From Pseudomonadota bacterium (lineage in GTDB: Bacteria > Pseudomonadota > Gammaproteobacteria > Acidiferrobacterales > Acidiferrobacteraceae), in the NCBI GenBank assembly GCA_021794595.1, contig JAJYQN010000086.1, forward strand, positions 1 through 34,187: a stretch of DNA of 34,187 nt, read 5' to 3'. The translations under genes and the position numbers were made by a program. How positions within the stretch are numbered: the stretch's first letter is position 1; every line of letters starts with the position of its first letter. The notes under the pieces were generated by a model. The model was not told the origin of the DNA and did not search any database. It worked only from the letters and a program-made list of their open reading frames with translations. Of the stretch, positions 1-9,106 are shown in pieces.

Positions 1-1
1 G

Positions 2-334
2 GCGTTACGCCGACGCCTGCGCGCTTATGCCGCCTTTGATTTGCTCTGTGTTGACGAGGTCGGCTACCTGTCCTATGGCGACCGCCATGCGGATCTGCTC
101 TTTGAGATCGTGAGCCGTCGCTACGAGACGAAGAGCCTCCTGCTCACCACCAACAGGCCCTTCTCCGAATGGCCACAGGTCTTCCCCAATGCCGCCTGCG
201 TCGTCTCGTTGATTGATCGCATCATCCATCATGCCGAGATCCTCGCCATCGACGGCGAGTCGTATCGGGCGAAGGAGGCGCGCGAGCGCGCGGAGACGCA
301 AGCGACCCGGCGCAAGAAGACCAAGCGGTCATGA
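2..334 (+). CDS. istB: IS21-family helper ATPase IstB, C-terminal part
   Basis: This is the C-terminal part of the AAA+ ATPase that assists the IstA transposase of IS21-type elements; its N-terminus, with the Walker A motif, lies before the window. The visible part contains the Walker B segment LLCVDEVGYLSY near the start, then a sensor-1-like LLLTTNRPFSEW and a DRIIHHAEILAIDGESYR stretch. These are typical of IstB proteins, where the region ends in a basic tail, here RRKKTKRS. The stop codon overlaps the ATG of the next small ORF by 4 bases (ATGA). The matching istA gene should lie to the left. Family assignment is firm; whether the element is complete cannot be seen. Confidence 0.88.
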   Translation, partial: ALRRRLRAYAAFDLLCVDEVGYLSYGDRHADLLFEIVSRRYETKSLLLTTNRPFSEWPQVFPNAACVVSLIDRIIHHAEILAIDGESYRAKEARERAETQATRRKKTKRS

Positions 335-567
335 CGCGCAGATCCTCGCCGCTGCACCGGGATGCGGAGTCCTCGCCTCACGCTCTGTGCCTACACGGGG
401 AGACCGTCACGCCCTACGAGGCCTGGGCCTTCGCCCAGTTCTTAAAGCGGGCCGGATGGGACCACTACCGGACGCTCGCTATCGGCGACGACGAGGCTAC
501 CGCCATGCAAGCCGCCGCTGAGCGGTTGCGTCAGGCCTTAGCCCAGCAGGGCTATGCGCCGCGCTAA
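331..567 (+). CDS. small IS21-linked hypothetical protein
   Basis: A 78-residue protein translationally coupled to istB through an ATGA overlap. It has an acidic/alanine-rich C-terminal half (YEAWAFAQFLKRAG, then DDEATAMQAAAERLRQAL) predicted to be helical. There are no catalytic motifs, signal peptide or membrane segment. From memory it resembles short uncharacterised proteins (DUF7706-like) found directly after istB in some IS21-family elements, but I cannot verify this here. The coupling and coding-like codon use argue that it is real. Its role is unknown; it could be an accessory or regulatory factor of the element. Confidence 0.55.
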   Translation: MTRRSSPLHRDAESSPHALCLHGETVTPYEAWAFAQFLKRAGWDHYRTLAIGDDEATAMQAAAERLRQALAQQGYAPR

Positions 568-1319
568 CCCACAATCCGCGTCTATGTGTCAGAAAGACGC
601 GGGTTTACATGATCGTTAACACCACCCAATTGCCCACCACAAAAGAAGATTTTATCCCTAAATCCTTGCGCCTTAATTCTTAAGTTCTTTGGGCTAAAAG
701 CCTTGAGTACTTCTGGCCGTGGGTCTGCCACCTAGGGGTTCTCTTTACCTCAGACTGCGGTGCTGAAGCGGAAAACGTCTTACCGGAGCGATGAGCGAAG
801 GTGAGGCGTTTTCCGCTTCAGCACCGGTAAATGGTAACAATCTAACAAAGTCTGGCGAATCGCCCGACAATAGGGGTAAGTTCTACCAACCGCCTATTCG
901 CGTAAAGAGGTGTCGATTCTTTGGCAAAATACGGCATTTGTCAAGACTGACTGAATGCCCGGCACGGTTTGGGAGACGTTCTTCATCGTTGATTGAGATC
1001 TGGGCGAGAGATGAGTGGGTGGGTATCTTCACCCCAACCGCGATAAGATAGCCCCTAAAACACGGGCCCGGACCACCGGGCACCCAGGGCCACCAGGGCC
1101 ACCAGGGCCCTTGTATGATCACAATCCATACTATCCTGGGTGAGCTCGCCCGTACCGCCACGGATGCCCGTAATAGAGACCAGGGTGCGGCGCCCTACGC
1201 CTAACAATGTCCTAAAAAGACCCTCAGTGCGTCAGTACGACGGGCCGGAGCGGGGTCCCAGGCTTTCCACCGGGGTCATCCGGCACTAAGATGGGTCTAT
1301 TATTCCTTGAGCGTATGGT
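568..1319 (+). other. gene-free stretch between IS21 genes and hsdR
   Basis: About 750 bases without a convincing gene; the short ORFs here lack family resemblance and ribosome-binding sites. It holds a 20-bp inverted repeat (listed separately) and a short direct repeat of the 9-mer CCACCAGGG at about 1086-1110. The hsdR promoter must lie in its right part, but I see no convincing -35/-10 pair. The right end of the IS21-type element is probably in this stretch. Confidence 0.5.
758..826. repeat. 20-bp perfect inverted repeat, 29-base loop
   Basis: The arms 758-777 and 807-826 are exact reverse complements (first arm begins CGGTGCTGAAGCGG). The sequence between is TCTTACCGG...GGTGAGG. No T-run follows, so it is not a simple intrinsic terminator. 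It could be two facing copies of a transposon end, a REP-like element, or a leftover of the IS21-type element to the left. Confidence 0.75.
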
Positions 1320-4283
1320 ATGACCGAGCAAGATATCGAGCGCTTACTGATCGACAAGCTCTCTGATCTTAAATACCGCTACCGCCCCGATATCCGTGAC
1401 CGCGCGGCCTTAGAACACAACTTTCGGGAGCATTTTGAGGCCCTTAATCACGTTCATCTCATGGATAACGAGTTTGAGCGGCTGTTGGCTGAGATTATCA
1501 CTTCTGATGTGTTTGCGGCCGCCCGGCACCTACGGGAGCGTAATAGCTTTGAGCGGGACGATGGCACACCGCTCTATTACACCTTGGTCAACATCAAGGA
1601 TTGGTGCAAGAACACCTTTGAGGTAATCCATCAGCTGCGCATCAATACCGATTACAGCCACCATCGGTATGATGTCATCCTGCTCATGAACGGGGTCCCT
1701 GTGGTCCAGATTGAGCTGAAGGCTTTGGCCATCAGCCCCCGGCGGGCCATGCAGCAGATCATCGATTACAAAAACGATGCCGGTAACGGCTATAGCAAGA
1801 CCTTATTGTGCTTTCTGCAACTCTTTGTCGTCAGTAACCGCAGCGACACCTGGTATTTTGCCAATAATAACAGCCGGCATTTTAGTTTTGATGCCGATGA
1901 GCGCTTCCTGCCGCTCTACCAGTTCGCCGATGAAGCCAATCAGAAGATTACCCACCTAGACGGCTTTGCCGAGGCCTTTCTCGCTAAATGTACGTTAAGT
2001 GAGATGATCAGCCGGTATATGGTACTGGTGGCAAGCGAACAGAAATTGCTGATGATGCGCCCCTATCAGATGTATGCCGTCAAAGCCATTGTCGCCTCGA
2101 TCCATCAGCATTGTGGCAATGGGTATATCTGGCACACGACGGGCAGCGGCAAGACGCTTACCTCCTTTAAGGCCTCGACGCTCCTCAAAGACAACCCGGA
2201 CATCGATAAATGCCTGTTTGTGGTGGACCGTAAGGATCTGGATCGGCAGACCCGCGAGGAATTTAATAAATTCCAGGAAGGGTGCGTAGAAGAAAATACC
2301 AACACCGAGACTTTGGTGCGCCGACTCCTATCCGAGGATTACGCTGATAAGGTCATTGTGACCACGATCCAAAAACTGGGCCTAGCGCTTGATGAGACGA
2401 ACCGTCGGGCGTACAAGGAGCGGCTGCAACCCTTACGCGCTAAACGCCTCGTCTTTATCTTTGATGAATGCCATCGTTCGCAATTTGGCGAGAACCACAA
2501 GGCGATCAAGGCGTTCTTTCCAAACGCCCAGCTGTTTGGTTTTACCGGGACGCCAATATTTACCGAAAACGCAAGCTACCAGCAGATCGAAGGCCAACAG
2601 GCGTCGCTTAAAACCACCCAGGACATTTTCCAGCAGCAACTCCACGCCTATACCATTACGCACGCCATCGAAGACCGTAACGTCCTGCGTTTTCATGTGG
2701 ATTACTATAAGCCTGAAGGGAAGACTCAGCTGTCACCGGGCACCGGACTTACCAAAAAGGCGATCGTCGAGGCGATCTTAGCTAAACATGATGCCGCCAC
2801 CGCAGGACGTAAGTTTAATGCGCTATTCGCTACCGCCTCGATCAATGACGCTATTGCCTATCATGGGCTCTTTAAGACCCTGCAAGCAGAACGACAGGCC
2901 AAAGACACGGAGTACCAACCGCTCACTATCGCCTGTGTCTTCTCCCCACCGGCTGACGGCAATAAGGACGTGCTGCAGATTCAGGAGGATCTACCCCAGG
3001 AAAAGGCCGATAACGAGGACGAACCCGATCAAAAGAAGGTGGCATTAACGGCTATTATCGCTGACTACAACACCACCTATGGGACCAATCACTCGCTGTC
3101 CACCTTTGATCTGTATTACCAGGATGTGCAAAAGCGCATCAAAGACCAACAGTATCCCAATGTGGATCTACCCCATACACAGAAGATCGATATCGTAATC
3201 GTCGTCGACATGCTGCTTACAGGCTTTGATTCGAAGTACTTAAATACGCTCTATGTGGATAAGAATCTTAAATATCACGGCCTCATTCAGGCGTTCTCAC
3301 GTACCAACCGGGTATTAAACGACACCAAACCCTACGGCAATATTCTCGACTTTCGCCGGCAACAGGAGGCCGTGGATGCCGCCATCACGCTCTTTTCCGG
3401 CCAATCTACCCGGCCTGCAAAGGATATTTGGCTCGTGGAGCCGGCACCCGTGGTGATCGACCAGCTGAAAGATGCCATGCATCGCTTGGGGGGTTTCATG
3501 CAGTTTCAGGGGCTCTCCACTACCCCCGACGCGGTGCCACACCTGAAAGGGGACATCGCCCGTAGCCAGTTTGTGAACCTCTTCAAAGAGGTCCAGCGCC
3601 TAAAGACCCAGCTCGACCAGTACACGGATCTGACCCCTCAGCATGCGCAGACTATCGAGACGGTGCTCCCCAAAGAGCAGTTGCTGGGCTTTAAAGGGGC
3701 ATACCTGGAGACCGCCCAATACCTTAAGGCCCAACAGGACAAGGCCAGCGCCAAGACTTCGGAAGCCGTGCAACAGCTGGACTTTGAATTCGTCCTCTTT
3801 GCCTCTGCGGTTATCGACTATGACTACATCATGGCCCTGATGACCCGTTATTCCCAACAACCCCCGGGTAAGCAAAAGGTGAGCCGTGAGCAACTAATTA
3901 GCCTGATTCAGTCAGACGCTAAGTTCTTAGACGCCCGGGAGGACATTACCGCCTATATTGATACCCTAGAAGCTGGTAAGGGATTAAAAGAACAAGCGAT
4001 TCGTGAAGGCTTTGAGCGCTTTAAAACCGAAAGGCATGCACAGAAACTTGCGCACATGGCCACCCAGCACGGACTGACCCCTACCGCCTTACAAACCTTC
4101 GTGGAGACTATCTTGCGTCGTATGGTCTTTGATGGAGATGCCTTAAGCGATCTTTTGGCTCCCCTTAACCTCGGCTGGAAGGCCCGCACACAAAAGGAAT
4201 TAGCCTTGATGGGCGATCTTATCCCGTTACTCCATAAGCTTGCTCAGGGACGAGAGATTTCGGGGTTGAAGGCGTATGAGTGA
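1320..4283 (+). CDS. hsdR: type I restriction enzyme HsdR subunit
   Basis: The motor/nuclease subunit of a type I restriction-modification complex, which translocates DNA using ATP and cuts unmodified DNA. It is 987 residues, normal for the family. A PD-(D/E)xK-type nuclease core is visible near residues 115-132 (HRYDVILLMN then IELK). An SF2 helicase core follows, with Walker A HTTGSGKT near 275, a DECHRS box near 382 and motif III GFTGTP. The C-terminal helical region would bind the methylase. The ATG at 1320 has only a weak upstream GAG. The gene overlaps hsdS by 8 bases, so the two are translationally coupled. It appears intact. Confidence 0.96.
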   Translation: MTEQDIERLLIDKLSDLKYRYRPDIRDRAALEHNFREHFEALNHVHLMDNEFERLLAEIITSDVFAAARHLRERNSFERDDGTPLYYTLVNIKDWCKNTFEVIHQLRINTDYSHHRYDVILLMNGVPVVQIELKALAISPRRAMQQIIDYKNDAGNGYSKTLLCFLQLFVVSNRSDTWYFANNNSRHFSFDADERFLPLYQFADEANQKITHLDGFAEAFLAKCTLSEMISRYMVLVASEQKLLMMRPYQMYAVKAIVASIHQHCGNGYIWHTTGSGKTLTSFKASTLLKDNPDIDKCLFVVDRKDLDRQTREEFNKFQEGCVEENTNTETLVRRLLSEDYADKVIVTTIQKLGLALDETNRRAYKERLQPLRAKRLVFIFDECHRSQFGENHKAIKAFFPNAQLFGFTGTPIFTENASYQQIEGQQASLKTTQDIFQQQLHAYTITHAIEDRNVLRFHVDYYKPEGKTQLSPGTGLTKKAIVEAILAKHDAATAGRKFNALFATASINDAIAYHGLFKTLQAERQAKDTEYQPLTIACVFSPPADGNKDVLQIQEDLPQEKADNEDEPDQKKVALTAIIADYNTTYGTNHSLSTFDLYYQDVQKRIKDQQYPNVDLPHTQKIDIVIVVDMLLTGFDSKYLNTLYVDKNLKYHGLIQAFSRTNRVLNDTKPYGNILDFRRQQEAVDAAITLFSGQSTRPAKDIWLVEPAPVVIDQLKDAMHRLGGFMQFQGLSTTPDAVPHLKGDIARSQFVNLFKEVQRLKTQLDQYTDLTPQHAQTIETVLPKEQLLGFKGAYLETAQYLKAQQDKASAKTSEAVQQLDFEFVLFASAVIDYDYIMALMTRYSQQPPGKQKVSREQLISLIQSDAKFLDAREDITAYIDTLEAGKGLKEQAIREGFERFKTERHAQKLAHMATQHGLTPTALQTFVETILRRMVFDGDALSDLLAPLNLGWKARTQKELALMGDLIPLLHKLAQGREISGLKAYE

Positions 4284-5517
4284 TAAGGCCAAAGATAAGA
4301 TGATGAAGGGGCAAGAAAAACGGGGACTCGTGCCTAGGTTACGCTTTCCGGAGTTTCGGGGGGCGGGGGAGTGGGAGGAGAGCATGTTGGGGGAAATTTG
4401 TGAGGTATTAAATAACCGCAGGAAGCCCATCACTAGTAGCGATAGAGTCAAGGGACCGTATCCGTATTATGGTGCAAGTGGAATCACGGATTATGTGGCG
4501 GATTTTATTTTTAATGAGCGTCTTCTATTAATTGGTGAGGACGGCGCAAGATGGGGCGCTCATGAAAAAACAGCTTTTATTGTTGACGGAAAGTATTGGG
4601 TAAATAATCATGCGCATGTTATGAAGCCTTTTGCAGCTAACGATATTCTTCTTGAGAACTATCTTACCCTGTTGGACCTCAGTCCCTTCATAACGGGCGC
4701 AGCGCCGCCTAAATTAACGCTTGGTAAGTTGAAAGAAGTGCCTATACCGGTTTCTCCATCTGACGACGAGCAACAAAAAATCGCCGACTGCCTCTCTTCC
4801 ATTGACGAACTCATTACTGCCGAAGCTCAATACCTTGACACACTCAAGACCCACAAAAAGGGGTTGATGCAGCAGCTTTTCCCGAAGGAAGGGGAAACTG
4901 TGCCTCGGTTACGCTTTCCGGAATTTCGGGAGGCGGGGGGGTGGGAGGAGAAGAGATTAGGGGACGCAGGTAAATTCACAGGCGGAGGAACTCCCAGCAA
5001 AGACAATAAGGCTTACTGGGAAGGCGTGAATCCTTGGATATCAAGCTCAGATATTTCTGAAGACTCTATCCACGAAATCAAAATAAGCAGATTCATTACT
5101 GATGAAGCCATTCAAGAAACTGCCACAAAATTAGTTCCACCTGATAGCATCTTGCTTGTCTCTAGAGTTGGCGTAGGCAAGCTCGCCATCACACATAAGC
5201 CCATCTGTACAAGCCAAGACTTCACCAATTTCACGCCCGCCAAAGACAATCTTATCTTCATGGCTTATTACCTTAGGTCACTTAAAAACATTTTTCTTTC
5301 GTTTAATCAAGGCATGGCGATCAAGGGGTTTACGAAAGAGGATGTGTCAAATTTAGAAATTTGTGTGCCTCAATTAAAAGAACAACAAAAAATCGCCGAC
5401 TGCCTCTCTTCCCTTGACGAACTAATTACCGCGGAGGCTCAACATCTTGACACACTCAAGACCCACAAAAAGGGATTGATGCAGCAACTGTTTCCAAGCG
5501 ATGGCGACCTACGGTGA
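4276..5517 (+). CDS. hsdS: type I restriction specificity subunit HsdS
   Basis: The DNA-recognition subunit of the type I complex, 413 residues. It has two target-recognition domains, about residues 15-200 and 210-405. Each ends in nearly the same conserved helix, EQQKIADCLSS(I/L)DELI followed by HKKGLMQQLFP. Each domain also begins with a near-identical stretch, VPRLRFPEFR. The protein is therefore an internal duplication with two different recognition domains between shared blocks, giving a bipartite DNA target. It starts inside the hsdR stop region and overlaps the next gene by 4 bases (GTGA). It looks intact, and its codon use is AT-richer in the variable domains. Confidence 0.95.
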   Translation: MSDKAKDKMMKGQEKRGLVPRLRFPEFRGAGEWEESMLGEICEVLNNRRKPITSSDRVKGPYPYYGASGITDYVADFIFNERLLLIGEDGARWGAHEKTAFIVDGKYWVNNHAHVMKPFAANDILLENYLTLLDLSPFITGAAPPKLTLGKLKEVPIPVSPSDDEQQKIADCLSSIDELITAEAQYLDTLKTHKKGLMQQLFPKEGETVPRLRFPEFREAGGWEEKRLGDAGKFTGGGTPSKDNKAYWEGVNPWISSSDISEDSIHEIKISRFITDEAIQETATKLVPPDSILLVSRVGVGKLAITHKPICTSQDFTNFTPAKDNLIFMAYYLRSLKNIFLSFNQGMAIKGFTKEDVSNLEICVPQLKEQQKIADCLSSLDELITAEAQHLDTLKTHKKGLMQQLFPSDGDLR

Positions 5518-6410
5518 GACAACATGTCTCTGGCAACTTGAAAACCATTAGAGAGGAATTCTCTAGATTGGCCCGCTCTGATCACTTACCAGTTTTGGCC
5601 AACTTATTCTCGTATTCGCATCTGCGAGATTATGAAACTTTTAAAGTTATTCTGGATACGAATATAATTCTAAAGGACTTATCAGCTACCATTAAAAACA
5701 GCCCGCGAGTCCCTGGCTATCGAACCCATATTGTAGAGTGTATCGAGGCTGGATATTTTGAAGCTTATATTCCGAGACAAGTTGAACAAGAGGTTGAGGA
5801 AAAAATACCCATTAAGTCGGGCTCACTCAAAGTATGTCAAGATAAAATGTTCAGCGAATGGCGCGATTACCGACGACTACTTCGGAAACGAAAGGTTTCT
5901 GACGTAGAGATTTCCAGATTCAAGAAACGTTACCCAGCGCTTCCGGACGAGGATGATATTCCGATAGCCATCCTTGCAAAAAAATATCACGCAATCATCT
6001 TGACGGAGAACAAGAAACACTTAATCCCCATAAGTTCCGTCGTAGTAGCAAACGAGAGGAACTTCGCTTGCGCGTCAAAGGACTATGTGAGGGAGTTGTC
6101 TGTTTCCTTGTTTGCTGCAGGATCTATCATGTACGTCGGCAATATTTCCGTTACATTGGTTTTTGGGCTATTCAAGTCATTGCCTCGCGGGCTTGTGCTA
6201 TTCACGTTCTTGACTGTGTGTGTCGTTATGGCGTTTCCCAGTACGAGGGTCAAGGTTATCAAGCTATTAGAGAGTCATTCTGACGAGCTAGCCGCCGTTA
6301 AGGATGTTGTCATTAAAGCGATAAACCTCGTTAGCGAAATTCACGAAAACACCTCAAATTCGTTGCCAACAGCGCCAAAACCAGAACTCATCAGCAAGGA
6401 CTCTTCATGA
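5514..6410 (+). CDS. PIN-domain nuclease-like protein with membrane tail
   Basis: A 298-residue protein inserted between hsdS and hsdM. Residues 44-170 look like a PIN-domain RNase: VILDTNIIL with Asp48 at the end of the first strand, acidic residues near 91-97 (EQEVEEKI), an acidic DEDD cluster at 145-148, then a TEN motif near 164-166. Residues 195-242 form two hydrophobic segments separated by KSLPRG, probably transmembrane, followed by a helical tail. The GTG start overlaps the hsdS stop, and its own stop overlaps the hsdM ATG, so it is fully embedded in the operon. By analogy with PrrC in other type I loci it could be an effector or an added restriction activity. That is inference; no antitoxin is seen. 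Confidence 0.75.
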   Translation: MRQHVSGNLKTIREEFSRLARSDHLPVLANLFSYSHLRDYETFKVILDTNIILKDLSATIKNSPRVPGYRTHIVECIEAGYFEAYIPRQVEQEVEEKIPIKSGSLKVCQDKMFSEWRDYRRLLRKRKVSDVEISRFKKRYPALPDEDDIPIAILAKKYHAIILTENKKHLIPISSVVVANERNFACASKDYVRELSVSLFAAGSIMYVGNISVTLVFGLFKSLPRGLVLFTFLTVCVVMAFPSTRVKVIKLLESHSDELAAVKDVVIKAINLVSEIHENTSNSLPTAPKPELISKDSS

Positions 6411-8014
6411 ACGACAGCGCAAAGCAACAACTCGGCAACACCCTCTGGGGCATTGCCGACCAACTGCGCGGCGCCATGAACGCAGACGATTTCCGCGACT
6501 ACATGCTGTCCTTCCTGTTTCTGCGCTACCTCTCCGACAACTACGAGACTGCGGCTCAAAAGGAATTAGGACCGGATTATCCTAAGCTGCAGACGGGGGA
6601 TCGCCGCACGCCCTTGGCCGTGTGGTATGCGGATAACGCAGACGACACCCAAGCTTTTGAACAACAGATGCGCCGCAAGACGCATTATGTAATCCAACCC
6701 GCCTACCTGTGGGGTAGTATCGCAGAGCTTGCTCGTACCCAGAACGGGGAATTACTACACACCCTACAGAAAGGCTTTGACTACATCGAGAACGAGTCCT
6801 TTGCCAGTACCTTTGCCGGACTCTTTTCGGAAATCAATCTAAATTCAGAGAAACTCGGTAAGGACTATGTCGTGCGCAATGCCAAGCTTTGCACCATCAT
6901 TAAGTCCATTGCCGAGGGACTCGCGCAATTCTCGACGGATAAGGACACCCTGGGGGATGCCTACGAATATCTGATCGGCCAGTTTGCCGCCGGCTCCGGC
7001 AAGAAGGCGGGTGAGTTCTACACGCCGCAGCAGATTTCCAGCATCCTTTCCGGTATTGTCACGCTCGATAGCCAAGAACCCGCCAGTGGCCAAAAGAAAC
7101 AACTCGATAGCGTGTTGGACTTTGCCTGTGGGTCAGGCTCACTGCTGCTTAACGTGCGCCATCGGATGGGCCCGCATGGCATCGGTAAGATCTACGGACA
7201 GGAAAAGAACATTACGACCTACAATCTGGCGCGCATGAACATGCTGTTGCACGGTCTCAAGGATACGGAGTTTGAGATCTTTCATGGTGATACCCTTACT
7301 AACGATTGGGACTGGCTGCGTGAGATGAACCCGGCTAAGAGTCCTAAGTTCGATGCCGTGGTCGCTAATCCCCCATTTAGTTACCGTTGGGACCCCACCG
7401 AGGCCCTAAGCGAGGATCGGCGCTTTACCGATTATGATCTGGCGCCTAAGTCCGCCGCCGACTTTGCCTTTTTGCTGCATGGCTTTCATTACCTGAAACC
7501 CGAAGGGGTGATGGCCATCATCCTGCCCCATGGGGTGTTATTCCGGGGTGGGGTAGAAGAGCGTATTCGCACGAAGCTTTTGAAGGATGGGTATATCGAC
7601 ACGGTGATCGGGCTTCCGGCCAATCTCTTTTTCTCGACTGGTATCCCGGTATGTGTCCTGGTACTCAAAAAGTGCAAAAAATCCGAAGATGTCCTCATAA
7701 TCAATGCCGCCGAGAATTTTGAAAAAGGCAAGCGCCAAAATCGTCTCCTGCCGGCGCACATCGATAAGATCATCGACACCTACCAGTACCGCAAGGAGGA
7801 AGAGCGGTATGCCAGACGTGTAGGGATGGACGAGATTGAGAAGAATGGCTTTAATCTCAATATCTCCCGCTATGTGAGCACCGCGATTGCCGAAGATGCG
7901 GTAGACATGGAGACGGTTCATGCCAATCTGGTGGCGCTGACGAAGACGATTGCGGTGGCCAAGGATAAACACAATGCTTTCCTAAAGGAGCTGGATTTAC
8001 CACCCTTACCATAG
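6407..8014 (+). CDS. hsdM: type I restriction adenine methyltransferase HsdM
   Basis: The N6-adenine methyltransferase subunit, transferring methyl from S-adenosylmethionine to the HsdS target sites. It is 535 residues. An N-terminal helical domain starts with LWGIADQLRGAMNADDFRDY. The SAM-binding motif FACGSGSLL is near 240-248 and the catalytic NPPF motif near 322-325, in the usual order for gamma-type adenine methylases. It starts at an ATG that overlaps the preceding stop by 4 bases, with AAGGAC about 5 bases upstream. The complete order R-S-PIN-M with overlapping genes suggests one transcript. No truncation is seen. Confidence 0.96.
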   Translation: MNDSAKQQLGNTLWGIADQLRGAMNADDFRDYMLSFLFLRYLSDNYETAAQKELGPDYPKLQTGDRRTPLAVWYADNADDTQAFEQQMRRKTHYVIQPAYLWGSIAELARTQNGELLHTLQKGFDYIENESFASTFAGLFSEINLNSEKLGKDYVVRNAKLCTIIKSIAEGLAQFSTDKDTLGDAYEYLIGQFAAGSGKKAGEFYTPQQISSILSGIVTLDSQEPASGQKKQLDSVLDFACGSGSLLLNVRHRMGPHGIGKIYGQEKNITTYNLARMNMLLHGLKDTEFEIFHGDTLTNDWDWLREMNPAKSPKFDAVVANPPFSYRWDPTEALSEDRRFTDYDLAPKSAADFAFLLHGFHYLKPEGVMAIILPHGVLFRGGVEERIRTKLLKDGYIDTVIGLPANLFFSTGIPVCVLVLKKCKKSEDVLIINAAENFEKGKRQNRLLPAHIDKIIDTYQYRKEEERYARRVGMDEIEKNGFNLNISRYVSTAIAEDAVDMETVHANLVALTKTIAVAKDKHNAFLKELDLPPLP

Positions 8015-8250
8015 GGAAAAACGGCGGCAAGTGGGATAAGAGCGTGATGGTCTACAACGAGCGCCAGACTCTGCGCGATATTGCGTTAGAGGCGTACGAG
8101 TTCGTGGTGAACGGGAAGTCCGGTATTGAGTGGATCATGGCGCGCTATGGGCTATGGTTGACAGAGATAGTGAGATTAAGAATGACGCTAATGATTGGGC
8201 GAGATTGACCAGTTATATCGTGGATGTGGTGAAGCGGATAGTGAGGGGGG
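8011..8250 (+). pseudogene. 3' remnant of a restriction/DEAD-helicase gene, frameshifted
   Basis: Right after hsdM, one frame reads KSVMVYNERQTLRDIALEAYE and then FVVNGKSGIEWIMARY. After a shift of one base near 8150, a second frame continues VDRDSEIKNDANDWAR and SYIVDVVKRIV. Read together these match, from memory, the extreme C-terminus of large DEAD/DEAH helicase-type restriction proteins (type ISP/III-like), which end in an EAYEYVVNGKSAIEWIM...NDPNDW pattern. The rest of the gene is absent, so this is a decayed scar. It may have been left when the present type I operon replaced or landed on an older restriction locus. Confidence 0.7.
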
Positions 8251-8346
8251 CGGGGAGATGGTGGGGTTGTCGCCGGACTATCATTGTTGTTAGCGTTAGT
8301 ATGTCTAGATTCATAAGATCCTAGAGCGCACGGAGAATGGAGAAAT

Positions 8347-9033
8347 ATGGCAGAAACACTGCATGAGTCACCGGACTTTCAGAAGAATGGGTTTACTTGT
8401 CATTTCTGTCAGGCGTTCGCGCATATGGAATGGCACGATTTACTTACATCGGTTTATCCTGGTAGGACGAACTCGAATAATCTCAACAGGACTTTACAAG
8501 GAAACAGTAGAGATCAAATATACGAAGCTACATGCGCGCGATGTCGGAATCAGTCCTATTGGATTAAGGTGTGGGAAACATCGCTATGGAGTATGGTATG
8601 GCCAGATAGTTCTTTAGCGCCTTGGCCGCATGCCGAAATGCCGGAGGACGCGAAACAAGACTATCTAGAGGCTAGGTCCATAGTTGCAAGATCGCCCCGT
8701 GGTGCCGCCGCTCTACTTAGGCTCACCATACAGAAGCTCTGCAAACACCTCGGAGAGAAGGGGAAGAGCATAGACGACGATATCGGTGCGTTGGTAAAAA
8801 AAGGTCTACCGATCCAGGTACAGCAATCATTAGATTCTGTGCGCGTGATTGGTAATAACGCCGTCCATCCCGGTGAATTAAGCACAGAGGACGTGGCTAA
8901 TGTTGCCTTAGCGCTATTCGATATCGTCAATTTTATTGTTGACGACAGAATAGCAAAACCGAAACAACTGGCCGAGTTATATGATCGACTACCATCTGGT
9001 GCGCGAGACAGTATAAAAAAACGGGACTTATGA
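8347..9033 (+). CDS. DUF4145-domain protein with zinc ribbon
   Basis: A 228-residue soluble protein. An N-terminal zinc-ribbon-like module is made by CxxC pairs at Cys18/Cys21 and Cys63/Cys66. It is followed by a helical DUF4145 domain (YLEARSIVARSPRGAAALLR and the VRVIGNNAVHPGE motif near residue 175). DUF4145 proteins are common beside restriction systems and in defence islands; their molecular function is not established. The ATG at 8347 follows GGAGAAAT, a good ribosome-binding site. The kinase gene begins about 70 bases downstream on the same strand. A second, different DUF4145 gene lies at 13318-13986 on the other strand. The function is unknown. Confidence 0.85.
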   Translation: MAETLHESPDFQKNGFTCHFCQAFAHMEWHDLLTSVYPGRTNSNNLNRTLQGNSRDQIYEATCARCRNQSYWIKVWETSLWSMVWPDSSLAPWPHAEMPEDAKQDYLEARSIVARSPRGAAALLRLTIQKLCKHLGEKGKSIDDDIGALVKKGLPIQVQQSLDSVRVIGNNAVHPGELSTEDVANVALALFDIVNFIVDDRIAKPKQLAELYDRLPSGARDSIKKRDL

Positions 9034-9106
9034 TGGCATCTTACGTGTAACTTTGGTGACGCTGGCATAATAGGGGGGCTGGATTGCCGTTTTGGAGATA
9101 CAGGTT

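Noticed and set aside
1078..1112. Short tandem CCACCAGGG repeats
   Set aside because: Only two full copies plus partial ones; too short to call a functional repeat.
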